Shown: piece by piece, positions 53,878 through 62,487 of the stretch | Position numbering within the stretch: the first letter of the stretch is position 1 | Layout of the letters: each line of letters begins with the position of its first letter | Assembly: GCA_963772445.1 (NCBI GenBank) | Contig: CAVYXK010000001.1 | Location: 558,001 to 622,000 of the forward strand | Length of the DNA: 64,000 bases | Direction: 5' to 3' | From: CAVYXK01 sp963772445 | GTDB lineage: Bacteria; Pseudomonadota; Alphaproteobacteria; Acetobacterales; Acetobacteraceae | The notes under the pieces: model-generated | Told to the model about the DNA's origin: nothing | The model's database searches: none | Seen by the model: only the letters and a program-made list of their open reading frames with translations | Program-made: the position numbers and the translations under genes

Positions 53878-54704
53878 TGCACCCAGCGCCCGGCGCCGTC
53901 GACGGCGAGCACTTTGACATTCTGAAAGTAGTCCGCCCGTCCGTCCGCGGCCGGATCACTCGCCCAGCTTTCCTTCCCCCAGACCAGCAGGGTCGGCCAG
54001 GGGATGCGCGACCACAAGGAGGCGATCTCCTCGCGGGTCATGTCGTAGGGCGGCCAGATGCGGACATACGGGTCGAATTTCCAGCTATAGGTGCCATCCT
54101 CGTTCTGGTTCACCGCGTGGTGCGTCAGGTGCCGCGCCTGTTCTGCGGTCAGTCGCCGGTTCGCTTCCTGCATGCGCTTCAGTGCGTCCTCGATCGAGGC
54201 GTATCGGCGCGGCAGGCGACCCGCCATCGCGCGTTGCTCATCAATCCAGTCGCGCATCCGCGCGGCGATTGGCTGCGTGTCGCGCTCCGCCGCGGAGCGT
54301 GGGCCGGGGCCGAGTCCTTCGATCGCCACCAGTCGGCGCACGGTTTCAGGATAGATGCCGCTGTAACGCAACGCGATGTTGCTCCCGAGCGAATGCGCGA
54401 TGATCGAGACCGGCGCAAGGCGCTGTTGATGGATGAGCTGCGCAAGGTCGTAGATGTAGTTGGCCATCGTATAGTGACCGGAGAGCGACCAGGCGCTGTC
54501 GCCGTGGCCGCGCAGGTCGGGGGCGATGACATGCCACGTGTCGCGCAGCGCAGCCGCGACCCAGTCCCAGTTTCGGCAGTGGTCGCGTCCGCCGTGCAGC
54601 AGCAACAGCGGCGGCGCATCGGGATTGCCCCAATCGACATAGTGAAGACGCAGCCGTTCCGAGAACCAGATGCGCGAGGTGGGGCCGGGAAGCGCTGGGT
54701 GCAT
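53823..54704 (-). CDS. Alpha/beta hydrolase
   Basis: 293 residues. LLLLHGGRDHCRNWDWVAAA is the oxyanion loop, IIAHSLGSNIALRYSGIYP the nucleophile elbow (A-H-S-L-G), DLRGHGDSAW a conserved strand, and GRWVHHDRLELFLREV the catalytic His. It hydrolyses an ester or related bond; substrate unknown. It ends 4 bases from the amidase stop side: the amidase gene lies directly upstream on the same strand (3-base gap), so both are probably one operon. Confidence 0.85.
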   Translation of the reverse strand: MHPALPGPTSRIWFSERLRLHYVDWGNPDAPPLLLLHGGRDHCRNWDWVAAALRDTWHVIAPDLRGHGDSAWSLSGHYTMANYIYDLAQLIHQQRLAPVSIIAHSLGSNIALRYSGIYPETVRRLVAIEGLGPGPRSAAERDTQPIAARMRDWIDEQRAMAGRLPRRYASIEDALKRMQEANRRLTAEQARHLTHHAVNQNEDGTYSWKFDPYVRIWPPYDMTREEIASLWSRIPWPTLLVWGKESWASDPAADGRADYFQNVKVLAVDGAGRWVHHDRLELFLREVSAFLAD

Positions 54705-54707
54705 GGC

Positions 54708-56102
54708 TCAGCCGATCGGCGGGTGAGGCTTGTACCACTCGGTGGCACGCTCGTACGCGGCGGCAACGCGCAGCACCGTTGCGTCCTGGAAGTAGCGGCC
54801 GGCGAACCGCACGGACAGGGGTAGTCCTGTGTCCGACAGCCCCGCCATCATCGCCAGCGCCGGATGGCCGGTGACGTTGAACGGCGTGCGCGCCTGGCGC
54901 GGATAGGTGTGTGCGGTCTCGGCTGAGTCCTCGATGCGGCTTGCCGGATCCATGGAGCTGGCGCAAAGCAGAACATCGACGTCGCGGAACGCGTCCTCCA
55001 CAGCGGCGATCATCTGCGCCCGCCGTCGCTGCGCTCCGACATAATCGCCGGCGCCGATGAAGGCGCCGGGCATCAACCGCCGGCGTGCGAGCTGGCCGTA
55101 ATCGCCGGGTCGCGCTCGCAGCCAGGGGGCGTGCACCGACCATGCCTCGCTGGCCAGGATCACCCGGTTGACCGCGGCGAATTCGTTGAGTGAGGGCAGA
55201 GTGACCGGGCGGACCAGTCCGCCCTCGGATTCGAGCACGCGGGCTGCGTCTTCGATTGCGGCGGTCGTTTCCGGCTGGGTCGGCATGTCGGTTTCGTGGA
55301 AATGACGGACGAAACCAATGCGCAGGTCACGCACGCCGCGATCTAGATCGCGGCCGAAGTCGTGTGCGCCGGTCGTGGCGCTGCCGGGGTCGGCGGGATC
55401 GTGGCCGGCGATTGCGTCGAGCAGCAGGGCGATGTCGGCGACCGTGCGGGCGAGCGGGCCGACATGGTCGAGCGTGTAGGACAGCGGGAAGACACCACGG
55501 CGCGAGACCAGGCCGTAGGTTGGCTTCAACCCGACGATGCCGCAGCAGCTCGCCGGATTGCGCACTGAACCACCGGTGTCGGAGCCGATCGCCGCCGGGA
55601 ACAAACCAGCCGCAACCCCCGCACCCGCACCGGACGACGATCCGCCCGGGTGGTGATCGGGGTTCCACGGGTTGCGCGCCGGCGGGAACGGGAGGTCGAA
55701 GCTCGGACCGCCGATGGCGAATTCGTGGGTGGCGAGCTTACCCAGGATCACCGCGCCGGCCTCGCGCAGCTTCGCGGTCACTGTGGCGTCTGCGCGGGCG
55801 ATGTTGTCGAGCAGAATTCTCGAGTGGCAGGTCGTCGGCAGCCCAACCGCGTCGATGATGTCTTTCAGACCCACCGGAATACCGTGCAGCTTCCCGCGGA
55901 CGCGTCCGGCGGCGATCTCGCGTTCGGCCGCGCGGGCACCATCCATGGCGGCGTCTGCGTCCAGGCGGATGAAGGCCCGCAGCCGGGAATCGAGCCGCCC
56001 GATGCGCGAAAGCAGTGCAGTGAGCAGCTCCACCGGCGACAGGCGGCGAGCGGAGAATGCTTCTGCCGCTTCAGTGATGGAGAGCCAGTGCAGGTCGTTC
56101 AT
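54708..56102 (-). CDS. Amidase signature family enzyme
   Basis: 464 residues. Catalytic Lys in HGIPVGLKDIIDAVGLPTTC, cis-Ser in HPGGSSSGAGAGVAAGLFPA and nucleophile Ser in AIGSDTGGSVRNPASCCGIV. The GatA-like fold hydrolyses an amide (Asp-tRNA amidotransferase subunit A homologues, AtzE-type enzymes and others). Its ATG overlaps the preceding small gene's stop by ATGA. Substrate not readable from sequence. Confidence 0.9.
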   Translation of the reverse strand: MNDLHWLSITEAAEAFSARRLSPVELLTALLSRIGRLDSRLRAFIRLDADAAMDGARAAEREIAAGRVRGKLHGIPVGLKDIIDAVGLPTTCHSRILLDNIARADATVTAKLREAGAVILGKLATHEFAIGGPSFDLPFPPARNPWNPDHHPGGSSSGAGAGVAAGLFPAAIGSDTGGSVRNPASCCGIVGLKPTYGLVSRRGVFPLSYTLDHVGPLARTVADIALLLDAIAGHDPADPGSATTGAHDFGRDLDRGVRDLRIGFVRHFHETDMPTQPETTAAIEDAARVLESEGGLVRPVTLPSLNEFAAVNRVILASEAWSVHAPWLRARPGDYGQLARRRLMPGAFIGAGDYVGAQRRRAQMIAAVEDAFRDVDVLLCASSMDPASRIEDSAETAHTYPRQARTPFNVTGHPALAMMAGLSDTGLPLSVRFAGRYFQDATVLRVAAAYERATEWYKPHPPIG

Positions 56103-56281
56103 TGGCTGGCGCCGGGGCGCATGGGCGGCCAGGGCTCGGCGGCCGGGTCGGTCGGGATGCGGATAGCGCCGGCGGTCTCCAGCGCTTGGGCTGCCGCAGC
56201 GGCGACGTCGTCCAGGTAGTCGGTTAGGGCTTTCTCAAGCCCGGCGGCTTTCGCTAGGGCGATGACGAGGTCGCGGTCCAT
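56099..56281 (-). CDS. Small protein coupled to the amidase
   Basis: 60 residues from MDRDLVIALAKAAGLEKALT then DYLDDVAAAAAQALETAGAI. AtzG-type/DUF4089 small partners of amidases have similar size and position, but the sequence match is weak. Starts inside the degraded PIN toxin region; CGGAG is at ribosome-binding distance. Confidence 0.5.
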   Translation of the reverse strand: MDRDLVIALAKAAGLEKALTDYLDDVAAAAAQALETAGAIRIPTDPAAEPWPPMRPGASQ

Positions 56282-56284
56282 CGC

Positions 56285-56453
56285 GGTGCTCCGTGGTTCG
56301 GGGATGGCGCGCAAGTTATCGAGTGCTGCCCAGGCTTCATAGGTCGCGGCATCGCTCTCTGCGGACGAGCGCGAGCGACGCAGCGTGATGCTCACACGCC
56401 TCCGCGAGGGCCGCGATGACGACGTTGCTGTCGAGCAGAGCGGCCGCGGCCAT
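56285..56453 (-). pseudogene. VapC-type PIN toxin, frameshifted remnant
   Basis: ATG at 56453 (TGATG overlap with the antitoxin stop): MAAAALLDSNVVIAALAEAC then EHHAASLALV, the PIN domain start with the first catalytic Asp. It then ends after RRERCRDL at 56337. A neighbouring frame continues SDAATYEAWAALDNLRAI, like the toxin's next strand. Most of the domain is absent, so the toxin is dead. Confidence 0.7.
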
Positions 56454-56719
56454 CAACTGTCGCGGTCGCGCTCGGCATAGAGTGCCTCGTTGGCTTCCGC
56501 CAGAGTTACGCGCTTCCCGCCGGACGCAGGTCGGACAAGCACCGGCCCGCGCCTCACTAACGCGCCCACCTGTTTTGGCCCAGCCGCTGGCACATACCCG
56601 CGAAGAGCGTCCTCGACCACTTCGGTCGCCGTCATGCCCGTGCGGCGGGCGATGTGATGCGCTCGAGCGCGCGCAAACGCCGAGCGGATGTTCAGTTGGG
56701 CGCTGTCGTGACGCGGCAT
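56453..56719 (-). CDS. VapB-type antitoxin
   Basis: 88 residues: MPRHDSAQLNIRSAFARARA HHIARRTGMTATEVVEDAL is a DNA-binding N-terminus of the type II antitoxin sort, followed by a toxin-binding tail (KRVTLAEANEALYAERDRDS). Coupled to the broken PIN toxin downstream. It may still bind its own operator. Confidence 0.65.
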   Translation of the reverse strand: MPRHDSAQLNIRSAFARARAHHIARRTGMTATEVVEDALRGYVPAAGPKQVGALVRRGPVLVRPASGGKRVTLAEANEALYAERDRDS

Positions 56720-56835
56720 AGGGCGATCCTCAAACCCTCTCCTCTGATCCGGCCACCCTGGAAGCTGCGCATCATGCCGAGGGCCACCTGACGCGATGTT
56801 AGCCGATTTCGGACTTGGCGACCCCGTCGAAAGCA

Positions 56836-57249
56836 TTACCGGTCCGGAAACCCTTCCCACGCAAGATAGTCTGCCGGACGCAGGATCGGGATGCCGAGCC
56901 AAGGGTGCAGGGCCAGCAGATCTTGGTCGCTGGACACGATCAGGTTCGCCCGGGCTGCGAGGGCCAGCTCCAGATACTTGTTGTCCGTTGGATCCCGACA
57001 GTCGGTCACTACGATCGCCGCGGCAAACCAAAGAGTTCCTGAGACGAGCTGATCCAACAGATCCGCCCGCAGGCGGGCGTCAACGAAGCGTGCCAGCCGG
57101 GGCCGGTGCAGCACATCGCAAACTTCGTCAAACACTGGTTGCGACATCGCCAGTGTATCGGCGACGCGGGCCTTGCGCAACGCTCGGTGCGGAATGCCGT
57201 TAGTATCCATAGCGGCGCTGACGAGCGTCGAGGCGTCGAAAACGATCAG
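56836..57249 (-). CDS. PIN-domain toxin, COG2402/PIN_3 type, with non-canonical start
   Basis: LIVFDASTLVSAAMDTNGIP is the first PIN strand with the catalytic Asp, then ALRKARVADTLAMSQPVFDE (Glu), VVTDCRDPTDNKYLELALAA with Asp residues, and LIVSSDQDLLALHPWLGIPI (last Asp). The codon before ILE is CTG overlapping the antitoxin's TGA stop; a usual ATG would give MIVFDAS. The only ATG in frame (57210) would lose the first Asp strand. So it is either started at CTG or inactivated. Confidence 0.7.
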   Translation of the reverse strand: MIVFDASTLVSAAMDTNGIPHRALRKARVADTLAMSQPVFDEVCDVLHRPRLARFVDARLRADLLDQLVSGTLWFAAAIVVTDCRDPTDNKYLELALAARANLIVSSDQDLLALHPWLGIPILRPADYLAWEGFPDR

Positions 57250-57485
57250 CGGGTCCGCTCGGCCGTATGGGCAGCGAGTTCCGCCTCGAGAGTCTCGCGC
57301 GTCAAGCCTTTCGCCTGTGCATCAGCGCTGAGCCGCTCCATGGCCTCGAGGAGGGGATCATGATCCGGATGGGGCCGGAGGATCCGGCTGACGATGCGGC
57401 CGACAGCCTCGCGCTTTCGCACATCGGTCAGCGCCGCTGCGGCCTCAGCGTCAACCGGGATGAGAACCTCAACGGTGCCAGCCAT
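57246..57485 (-). CDS. Antitoxin of the PIN toxin
   Basis: 79 residues from MAGTVEVLIPVDAEAAAALT then DVRKREAVGRIVSRILRPHP and a helical, acidic C-terminus (ETLEAELAAHTAERTR). It overlaps the toxin by 3 bases, a typical type II arrangement. Start chosen for size and the family-like beginning. Confidence 0.65.
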   Translation of the reverse strand: MAGTVEVLIPVDAEAAAALTDVRKREAVGRIVSRILRPHPDHDPLLEAMERLSADAQAKGLTRETLEAELAAHTAERTR

Positions 57486-57665
57486 GCCAACCTCCCGTCG
57501 GCCAAGCATATAGGGTTTCGGGCCAGACGCAGCACTATCTGTCGCGCGGCTATCGCGCCCGGCTCGGTAGCTCCTATCCATTGCCTTCCTGGCGGATTGA
57601 CAGGGCAGACACGCTCCCCTATCCACCGCGGCTCTTTTCCGCCCTCACCCGGGATGCTTCATGCC

Positions 57666-57791
57666 ATGAGAGTCCGCAACAGCCTGAGAACGGCCAAGGC
57701 GCGCGACAAGAACTGTCGCGTCGTGCGCCGCCGCGGGCGTGTCTATGTGATCAACAAGAAGAACCCGCGGATGAAGGCCCGCCAGGGCTGA
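57666..57791 (+). CDS. rpmJ: 50S ribosomal protein bL36
   Basis: 41 residues: MRVRNSLRTAKARDKNCRVV then RRRGRVYVINKKNPRMKARQ G. This is the bL36 family, of the type lacking most of the zinc-binding cysteines (C-minus form). It stands alone, as in many alphaproteobacteria. Confidence 0.95.
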   Translation: MRVRNSLRTAKARDKNCRVVRRRGRVYVINKKNPRMKARQG

Positions 57792-57855
57792 CCCGGCTCG
57801 CGCTTGCCCGGTCCCGCCCGCGGGGCCATTTTCCTCCCGTCCGGGGAGGATCCCA

Positions 57856-59277
57856 ATGCTCCGCCTGCCAGACCCGAAACCCGAAGTACTCGCCCGGCGG
57901 GAGGCGATCGTCGCCGGGCTTCGCGCGGTGCTGCCCGACGATGCGGTGATCGCCGAGCCGCTCCTGCTGAAGCCGTACGAGACCGACGCGCTGACCGCCT
58001 ATCGCCAGCCACCGTTGGCGGTGGCGCTGCCCTCCAGCACGGAGCAAGTGGCTGCGGTGCTGCGCCTGTGCCACGCCGAGGGGGTGCGGGTCGTGCCGCG
58101 GGGTGCCGGCACCTCGCTATCCGGTGGCGCGCTGCCGCTGGCCGACGCGGTCGTGGTCGGGCTGATGCGGATGAACCGCATTCTCGAGATCAACTATGAC
58201 GATCGCTACGCCGTGGTGCAGGCGGGCGTGACCAATCTCGGCATCACCCAGGCCGTGGCGGAGCGCGGCTTCTTCTATGCGCCGGACCCATCAAGCCAGC
58301 TCGCCTGCATGATCGGCGGCAATGTGGGGATGAACTCCGGCGGCGCGCATTGCCTGAAATACGGCGTAACCGCCAACAACCTGCTCGGGCTGATGGTCGT
58401 CACCGTCGAGGGCGAGGTGCTGCGGATCGGCGGCAAGCATCTGGACGCGGCCGGATACGACTGGCTCGGCCTGCTGACCGGAAGCGAAGGGCAGCTCGCG
58501 GTTGTGACCGAGGTGACCGTCCGCATCCTGCGCGGACCGGAGGGCGCGCGCGCCATGCTGGCGGCGTTCCGCTCGAACGAAGTAGCCGGTGCCTGCGTCG
58601 ATGCAATCATTTCGTCCGGCATCATCCCGGTCGCGCTGGAGTTCATGGACCGTCCGGCGATCCACGCCTGCGAGGCCTTCGCCCATGCCGGCTACCCGCT
58701 GGACGCCGAGGCGATGCTGATCATCGAGGTGGAGGGCAGCACGGCCGAGCAGGACGCGCTGCTGGATCGTCTTAGCGCGATCTGCGAGCGGCACGATCCG
58801 ATCAGTCTGAAAGTGTCGCAATCACCGGAGGAGTCGCTGGCGATCTGGAAGGGCCGCAAGGGGGCGTTCGGCGCGATCGGGCGGATCAGCCCGGACTACC
58901 TCTGTATGGACGGCGTCATCCCGACGAGCCGGCTGCCCGACGTGCTGCGGCGCATCGGGGAGATGTCGGTCGCCTACGGGTTGCAGGTCGCGAACATCTT
59001 CCACGCCGGCGACGGCAACCTGCATCCGCTGATCATGTTCGATGCCAACGATGCGGAGAGTTTTCGTCGGGCCGAGGCCTTTGGCGCCGATGTCCTGAAG
59101 CTTTGCGTCGAGGTCGGCGGCTGCCTGACCGGTGAACATGGCGTCGGTGTGGAAAAGCGCGAGCTGATGCCGGTTCAGTTCACCACCGTCGAGCTAGAGC
59201 AGCAGCGGCGCATCAAGTCGGCGTTCGACCCTGATTGGCTGCTCAACCCGCACAAGGTGTTCCCACTCGTTGCGTGA
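57856..59277 (+). CDS. glcD: Glycolate oxidase subunit GlcD (FAD-linked)
   Basis: 473 residues. FAD_binding_4 domain: LPSSTEQVAAVLRLCHAEGV, VVPRGAGTSLSGGALPLADA, GFFYAPDPSSQLACMIGGNV GMNSGG and LLTGSEGQLAVVTEVTVRIL; C-terminal oxidase domain with NIFHAGDGNLHPLIMFDAND and GGCLTGEHGVGVEKRELMP. With GlcE and GlcF it oxidises glycolate (or D-lactate) to the 2-oxo acid and feeds electrons to the membrane. The GlcE gene follows. Confidence 0.93.
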   Translation: MLRLPDPKPEVLARREAIVAGLRAVLPDDAVIAEPLLLKPYETDALTAYRQPPLAVALPSSTEQVAAVLRLCHAEGVRVVPRGAGTSLSGGALPLADAVVVGLMRMNRILEINYDDRYAVVQAGVTNLGITQAVAERGFFYAPDPSSQLACMIGGNVGMNSGGAHCLKYGVTANNLLGLMVVTVEGEVLRIGGKHLDAAGYDWLGLLTGSEGQLAVVTEVTVRILRGPEGARAMLAAFRSNEVAGACVDAIISSGIIPVALEFMDRPAIHACEAFAHAGYPLDAEAMLIIEVEGSTAEQDALLDRLSAICERHDPISLKVSQSPEESLAIWKGRKGAFGAIGRISPDYLCMDGVIPTSRLPDVLRRIGEMSVAYGLQVANIFHAGDGNLHPLIMFDANDAESFRRAEAFGADVLKLCVEVGGCLTGEHGVGVEKRELMPVQFTTVELEQQRRIKSAFDPDWLLNPHKVFPLVA

Positions 59278-59302
59278 GGTGCTGTTGGCGTTCTCCGACA
59301 CC

Positions 59303-60502
59303 ATGGCGGGATCGGCTGCGCCTGTCGAAGAGGACGCCATCGCTGCCGCGGTCGCCGAAGCATCTGCGGCCGACGAGCCGCTGCTGGTGCAGGGTAACGG
59401 CACGAAGGCCGCAATGCTGCGGCCGGTGCAGGCGGCGCGCAATCTTTCCGTGCGCAACCATCGCGGCATCACCCTCTATTCGCCGACCGAGCTGGTGATA
59501 AGCGCGCGCGCGGGCACGCCGTTGCCCGAGATCGAGGCAGCCGTTGCCGAACGCGGCCAGCACCTGATTGCCGAACCGCCGGACTTATCGGCCCTGTTCG
59601 GTGCCACGGCGCCGCAGACTTTGGGCGGGGTGGTCGCCGCCAACCTCTCCGGCCCGCGGCGTATCGCCTGGGGCGCGATGCGCGACCACGTGCTGGGCGT
59701 GCGGGCGGTGAATGGCACGGGCGAGATCATCCGGTCCGGTGGCCGCGTGCTGAAGAACGTGACTGGTCTCGATCTCTGTAAACTGCTCGCCGGCAGCCAC
59801 GGCACGCTGGCGGTGATCACCGAGGTTACGCTGAAGGTTCTGCCAGCGCCGGAAGCGGTGGGGACGGTCGCGATCCATGGGCCGGAGGTTGAGGCCGGCA
59901 TCGCGGCGTTGGCGGCTGCGCTGGGCTCGCCGTACGGCGTCTCCGCAGCCGCTTGGCTGCCGTCGGAGGCGGCGGCGCGAGTTGGCTTCATTCGCTCGGT
60001 GGCGCTGGCGCGGATCGAGGATTTCGCGTCCTCGGTCGCCTATCGGACCGCGAAGCTGCGCGATGAGATGACGGCGTTCGGTGTTTGCGACATCCTGGAC
60101 GACGCCGCGTCGCGCAAGCTGTGGCGGGCGGTGCGCGACGCGGTCCCGCTGGGAGCGACCACCGAACAAGCGATCTGGCGCGTGTCCGTACGACCTTCCG
60201 CGGGCCCAGCCGTGGTGCGGGCGCTGCGCGAGGCGTTCGACGCCTCGGTGTTCCTGGATTGGGGCGGCGGGCTGGTATGGGTCGCCGGGCCCGCGGAAAC
60301 GCGCGCGCACGAGGCGGTGGAAGCGGCCGCCCGCGGCAGCGGCGGTACCTGGATGCTGCTGCGCGCGCCAGAGCCGCTGCGCGCCGCGGTGGCGGTGCTT
60401 CCGCCCGAGCCGCCCGCGCTCGCTGCCATATCGAGGCGCGTGAAGACAGCATTCGATCCCCGCGGTATCTTCAACCCCGGCCGGATGTATGCGGGGCTAT
60501 GA
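59303..60502 (+). CDS. glcE: Glycolate oxidase subunit GlcE
   Basis: About 399 residues from MAGSAAPVEEDAIAAAVAEA. A shorter FAD-binding subunit: LVQGNGTKAAMLRPVQAARN, ALFGATAPQTLGGVVAANLS GPRR, SGGRVLKNVTGLDLCKLLAG and GTLAVITEVTLKVLPAPEAV. A TTG at 59270 overlapping glcD would be an alternative start. Works in complex with GlcD and GlcF. Confidence 0.92.
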   Translation: MAGSAAPVEEDAIAAAVAEASAADEPLLVQGNGTKAAMLRPVQAARNLSVRNHRGITLYSPTELVISARAGTPLPEIEAAVAERGQHLIAEPPDLSALFGATAPQTLGGVVAANLSGPRRIAWGAMRDHVLGVRAVNGTGEIIRSGGRVLKNVTGLDLCKLLAGSHGTLAVITEVTLKVLPAPEAVGTVAIHGPEVEAGIAALAAALGSPYGVSAAAWLPSEAAARVGFIRSVALARIEDFASSVAYRTAKLRDEMTAFGVCDILDDAASRKLWRAVRDAVPLGATTEQAIWRVSVRPSAGPAVVRALREAFDASVFLDWGGGLVWVAGPAETRAHEAVEAAARGSGGTWMLLRAPEPLRAAVAVLPPEPPALAAISRRVKTAFDPRGIFNPGRMYAGL

Positions 60503-60506
60503 AGCG

Positions 60507-60767
60507 ATGAGCATGCCGACCTTCGCCATCATGCCGCCGTTGATCGCTGCTTTCGTGCTGCTCGCCTTCGAACACTATAAGACGAACCCCCAGCATCAGT
60601 TGCGCGACCTCCGCTTCGTCATGATGGCGACGGCGGTGGTGATGATGTTCACGCAGCTCTTGCTCGCGCCTGCGCTGCCCTGGCTCTCGCTACTGCTATT
60701 CGGTCTGGCGCTGGTCTGGCTGGGAGTCGCCGCCGCGCTGGTCGGGCGACGGCTGAGGGGTGGGTAG
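60507..60767 (+). CDS. Small membrane protein within the glc cluster
   Basis: 86 residues from MSMPTFAIMPPLIAAFVLLA; three hydrophobic stretches (PPLIAAFVLLA, VMMATAVVMMFTQLLLAPAL, LLLFGLALVWLGVAAALVG). It starts 4 bases after the glcE stop. No known family; it could be an accessory membrane anchor, which is inference from place only. Confidence 0.6.
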   Translation: MSMPTFAIMPPLIAAFVLLAFEHYKTNPQHQLRDLRFVMMATAVVMMFTQLLLAPALPWLSLLLFGLALVWLGVAAALVGRRLRGG

Positions 60768-60815
60768 AGCCGTATCATGACAACATCATGACAGCGGAAA
60801 GCGCTGCGCCAGTTC

Positions 60816-60943
60816 TTCACCTCTCCCGCTCTGCGGGAAAGGTCGGTTCGCGAAGCGAACCGGGTGAGGGTGCCGCCCGCCGCCGCACCCTCACCCGCCG
60901 CGCTCACGCGCGGCGAACTCTCCCGCAGAGCGGGAGAGGTGAA
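60816..60943. repeat. Long palindromic intergenic repeat
   Basis: TTCACCTCTCCCGCTCTGCG GGA (from 60816) is complementary to TCCCGCAGAGCGGGAGAGGTGAA at 60921-60943. Inside lie further complementary blocks (CGGGTGAGGGTGC and GCACCCTCACCCG; CGCGAAGCG and CGCGCGGCG). About 128 bases, a BIME-like dispersed repeat between the small membrane gene and glcF. Confidence 0.85.
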
Positions 60944-60988
60944 TTTCGGCTGTGCTCCCGTACTGGGGCGGGTCAGATCTAAACCGCC

Positions 60989-62302
60989 ATGCAAACCAAC
61001 TTCACCGCCGAGCAGCTTCGCGATCCGGATACCGCCGAATCGAATCGCGTGCTGCGCACCTGCGTGCATTGCGGCTTCTGCACCGCGACCTGTCCCACGT
61101 TCCTGCTGCTCGGAGACGAGCTCGACAGCCCGCGTGGGCGTATCTACCTGATGAAGGACATGTTGGAGTCGGGCCGCCCCGCCACCGAGGAAGTGGTGCG
61201 GCACATCGACCGTTGTCTGTCCTGCCTGGCGTGCATGACCACTTGCCCGTCGGGCGTGCATTACATGCACCTCGTCGATCATGCGCGAGAATATATCGAG
61301 CGGACCTATCGCCGGCCCTGGCACGAGCGGCTGCTGCGCGCGGTCTTGGGGCGCGTGTTGCCGAGCCCCGCGCTGTTCCGCGCTGCATTGCTCGCGGCGC
61401 GAGCAGGCGGACCGCTCGCACGGTTGATGCCGACGACGCATCCGCTCGGCCGACGGTTAGGGGCGATGCTCGCGTTGGCGCCAGCGCGCCTGCCACGCGG
61501 CGATGACGCCGGTGCGCGCACGCATCCGGCTAAGGGAGAGCGTCGCGGCCGAGTCGCTCTGCTGACCGGATGTGCGCAGCGCGTGCTGGCGCCCGAGATC
61601 AACGCGGCAACGATCCGGCTGCTGACCCGTCTCGGTATCGAAGTCGTGGTGGCCGAAGGTGCTGGGTGCTGTGGTGCGCTCACCCATCATCTGGGACAGC
61701 ATGACCGGGCGATGGCGACCGCACGCGCCGATATCGAAGCCTGGAGCCGCGAGATCGAAGGCGCTGGTTTGGATGCGGTCGTCGTCAACGCCTCAGGCTG
61801 CGGCACGATGGTGAAGGACTACGGCTTTCTGTTTCGAACGCAACCGGAGCCCCTGCGCAGCCGGGCAGAGAAGGTGGCGGCCCTGGCGCTCGACATCAGC
61901 GAGTACCTGACGCGTATCGGTTATGCACCAACTCTTGGGCCACCGGGCCTGACGATTGCGTATCACTCCGCCTGCAGCCTGCAGCATGGCCAGCAGGTCA
62001 CTGCCGAGCCGAAGGCGCTGCTGCGCCGCGCCGGCTTCACTGTGATCGAGCCGGTTGAGCCGCATATCTGCTGCGGCTCTGCGGGCACCTATAACCTGCT
62101 GCAGCCGGAGATTGCGTCCCGGCTGCGCGAGCGCAAGCTCGCCAATCTGAGAGCCATCCGACCGGATCTGATTGCGGCGGGAAATATCGGCTGTATCACT
62201 CAGCTTGCCGGCGATGGGTTGCCGGTGGTGCATACGGTGGAGTTGCTGGACTGGATGGCCGGTGGGCCAAAGCCGGGCGGACTACCGGAGCCGCGGGACT
62301 GA
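60989..62302 (+). CDS. glcF: Glycolate oxidase iron-sulfur subunit GlcF
   Basis: 437 residues. Two 4Fe-4S motifs: CVHCGFCTATCPTF (residues about 25-38) and CLSCLACMTTCPSG (about 75-88). Two CCG domains follow: EGAGCCGALTHHLGQHDRAM and PHICCGSAGTYNLLQPEIAS, with YHSACSLQHGQQV. It passes electrons from GlcD/E to the quinone pool. Confidence 0.93.
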   Translation: MQTNFTAEQLRDPDTAESNRVLRTCVHCGFCTATCPTFLLLGDELDSPRGRIYLMKDMLESGRPATEEVVRHIDRCLSCLACMTTCPSGVHYMHLVDHAREYIERTYRRPWHERLLRAVLGRVLPSPALFRAALLAARAGGPLARLMPTTHPLGRRLGAMLALAPARLPRGDDAGARTHPAKGERRGRVALLTGCAQRVLAPEINAATIRLLTRLGIEVVVAEGAGCCGALTHHLGQHDRAMATARADIEAWSREIEGAGLDAVVVNASGCGTMVKDYGFLFRTQPEPLRSRAEKVAALALDISEYLTRIGYAPTLGPPGLTIAYHSACSLQHGQQVTAEPKALLRRAGFTVIEPVEPHICCGSAGTYNLLQPEIASRLRERKLANLRAIRPDLIAAGNIGCITQLAGDGLPVVHTVELLDWMAGGPKPGGLPEPRD

Positions 62303-62353
62303 AACTTTGGATGTCGAGAAGGCGCAGCACTTTCATCGTCATGCTAGCGAACG

Positions 62354-62443
62354 GTGGCGGAATGCGCTTCGCTTTTCCGCCCTACGTGACGGCACGTGAC
62401 GGCCCGACCGCGTAGGGCGGAAAAGCGAAGCGCATTCCGCCAC
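62354..62443. repeat. Perfect 33-base inverted repeat
   Basis: 62354-62386 (GTGGCGGAATGCGCTTCGCT TTTCC...) and the exact complement 62411-62443, 24 bases apart with TGACGGCACGTGACGGCC in the loop. Similar AAT/ATT-CGCTTCGC-TTTTCCGCCCTACG repeats are frequent in bacterial intergenic DNA. It lies between glcF and the TPR gene and may also act as a transcription stop. Confidence 0.9.
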
Positions 62444-62487
62444 AGCCGGCTTGCCTTCCTGACCCCCGCAGCCACATTATACCGCGA

